A stretch of 12,507 bases of DNA from CAYTED01 sp964537075. GTDB taxonomy: Bacteria > Patescibacteriota > Minisyncoccia > Moranbacterales > UBA1568. The notes beneath the pieces were generated by a model. The model made no database searches. It saw only the letters and a program-made list of their open reading frames with translations, and was not told where the DNA came from. Shown piece after piece: positions 12,331-12,507 of this stretch (its first letter is position 1; every line of letters begins with the position of its first letter). The DNA lies in contig CAZIBB010000027.1 in NCBI GenBank assembly GCA_964537075.1, positions 1-12,507 on the forward strand, read 5' to 3'. Made by a program: the position numbers and the translations under genes.

Positions 12331-12507
12331 CTACCACCTAACCAAAACGGACCCGGAAGCTCCGGAAGCTCCGGAATTACCAGCGTAAGTATAATATCTC
12401 CCACCAGCACCACCGGCACCGACTGTTACCGCTATATTTTGACCACCTGTTACCGCTACTTCTCGTGATACCACACTGTAACCACTACCTCCACCCCCAC
12501 CCCCACC
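12331..12507 (-). CDS. C-terminal end of a glycine-rich surface-type protein (partial)
   Basis: An open frame enters at the window edge and runs 58 codons to a TAG at 12331-12333. It begins with seven glycines, then GYSVVSREVAVTGGQNIAVT, then VGAGGAGG, and ends in GASGASGSVLVRW. The pattern of a Gly run, a VAVT-GG-NIAVTVGAGG strand pair, another Gly/Ser turn and a final hydrophobic VLVRW strand is characteristic of glycine-rich domains. These occur at the ends of phage tail-fibre-like and bacterial surface proteins, and in some Patescibacteria secreted or pilin-like proteins. Codon phase is kept throughout. The N-terminus, and therefore any export signal or prepilin motif, lies outside the window. 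The tandem 9-bp GGAAGCTCC units and the (GGT GGG)n run could change length by slippage. Confidence 0.72.
   Translation of the reverse strand, partial: GGGGGGGSGYSVVSREVAVTGGQNIAVTVGAGGAGGRYYTYAGNSGASGASGSVLVRW

Noticed and set aside
1..12507. A defence, phage or other multi-gene novel system
   Set aside because: All recognisable genes are housekeeping and co-oriented, with no transposase, integrase, nuclease-effector or toxin-antitoxin signature.

Overview
The window suggests a Candidate Phyla Radiation (Patescibacteria, Parcubacteria-like) genome. This is inferred from protein sequence style and context, because no rRNA is present. All supported genes lie on the minus strand, so the biological reading order runs from high to low coordinates. 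The standard bacterial code fits every gene. Protein identities below rest on recognised motifs, not on database searches.

Layout in transcription order: the C-terminal end of a glycine-rich surface-type protein (12507-12331, cut by the window edge); an unrecognised 190-residue membrane protein (12067-11495); an FtsK/SpoIIIE DNA translocase (11273-8841); a RodZ-like morphogenesis protein (8643-7636); recA (7565-6528) closed by a strong terminator; a secreted coiled-coil lytic transglycosylase (6412 or 6394 to 5111) closed by a perfect 18-bp hairpin; a 363-nt spacer with a repeat, a second terminator and a possible small RNA; the rpsF-ssb-rpsR group (4747-3240); efp (3035-2478) with its terminator; a small four-helix membrane protein (2317-1934); and gyrB (1892 to beyond position 1).

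Functionally this is core housekeeping. It covers chromosome topology, segregation and repair (gyrB, ftsK, recA, ssb), ribosome components and translation (rpsF, rpsR, efp), and wall growth or division (rodZ, lytic transglycosylase, ftsK).

The unusual content is between the genes. (1) Several genes have a sigma70-type -10 hexamer only 6-8 nt before the ATG, as expected for leaderless mRNAs, and no start carries a strong Shine-Dalgarno. (2) Each gene of the rpsF-ssb-rpsR group has a tandem 7-nt repeat array starting 4-6 nt after its stop codon. (3) The same region carries dispersed palindromic elements with GTCAT ends. (4) A compact element that can fold into a three-way junction lies directly upstream of the ssb start. 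No mobile element gene, CRISPR array, tRNA or rRNA was seen, and no defence or other novel multi-gene system can be supported.
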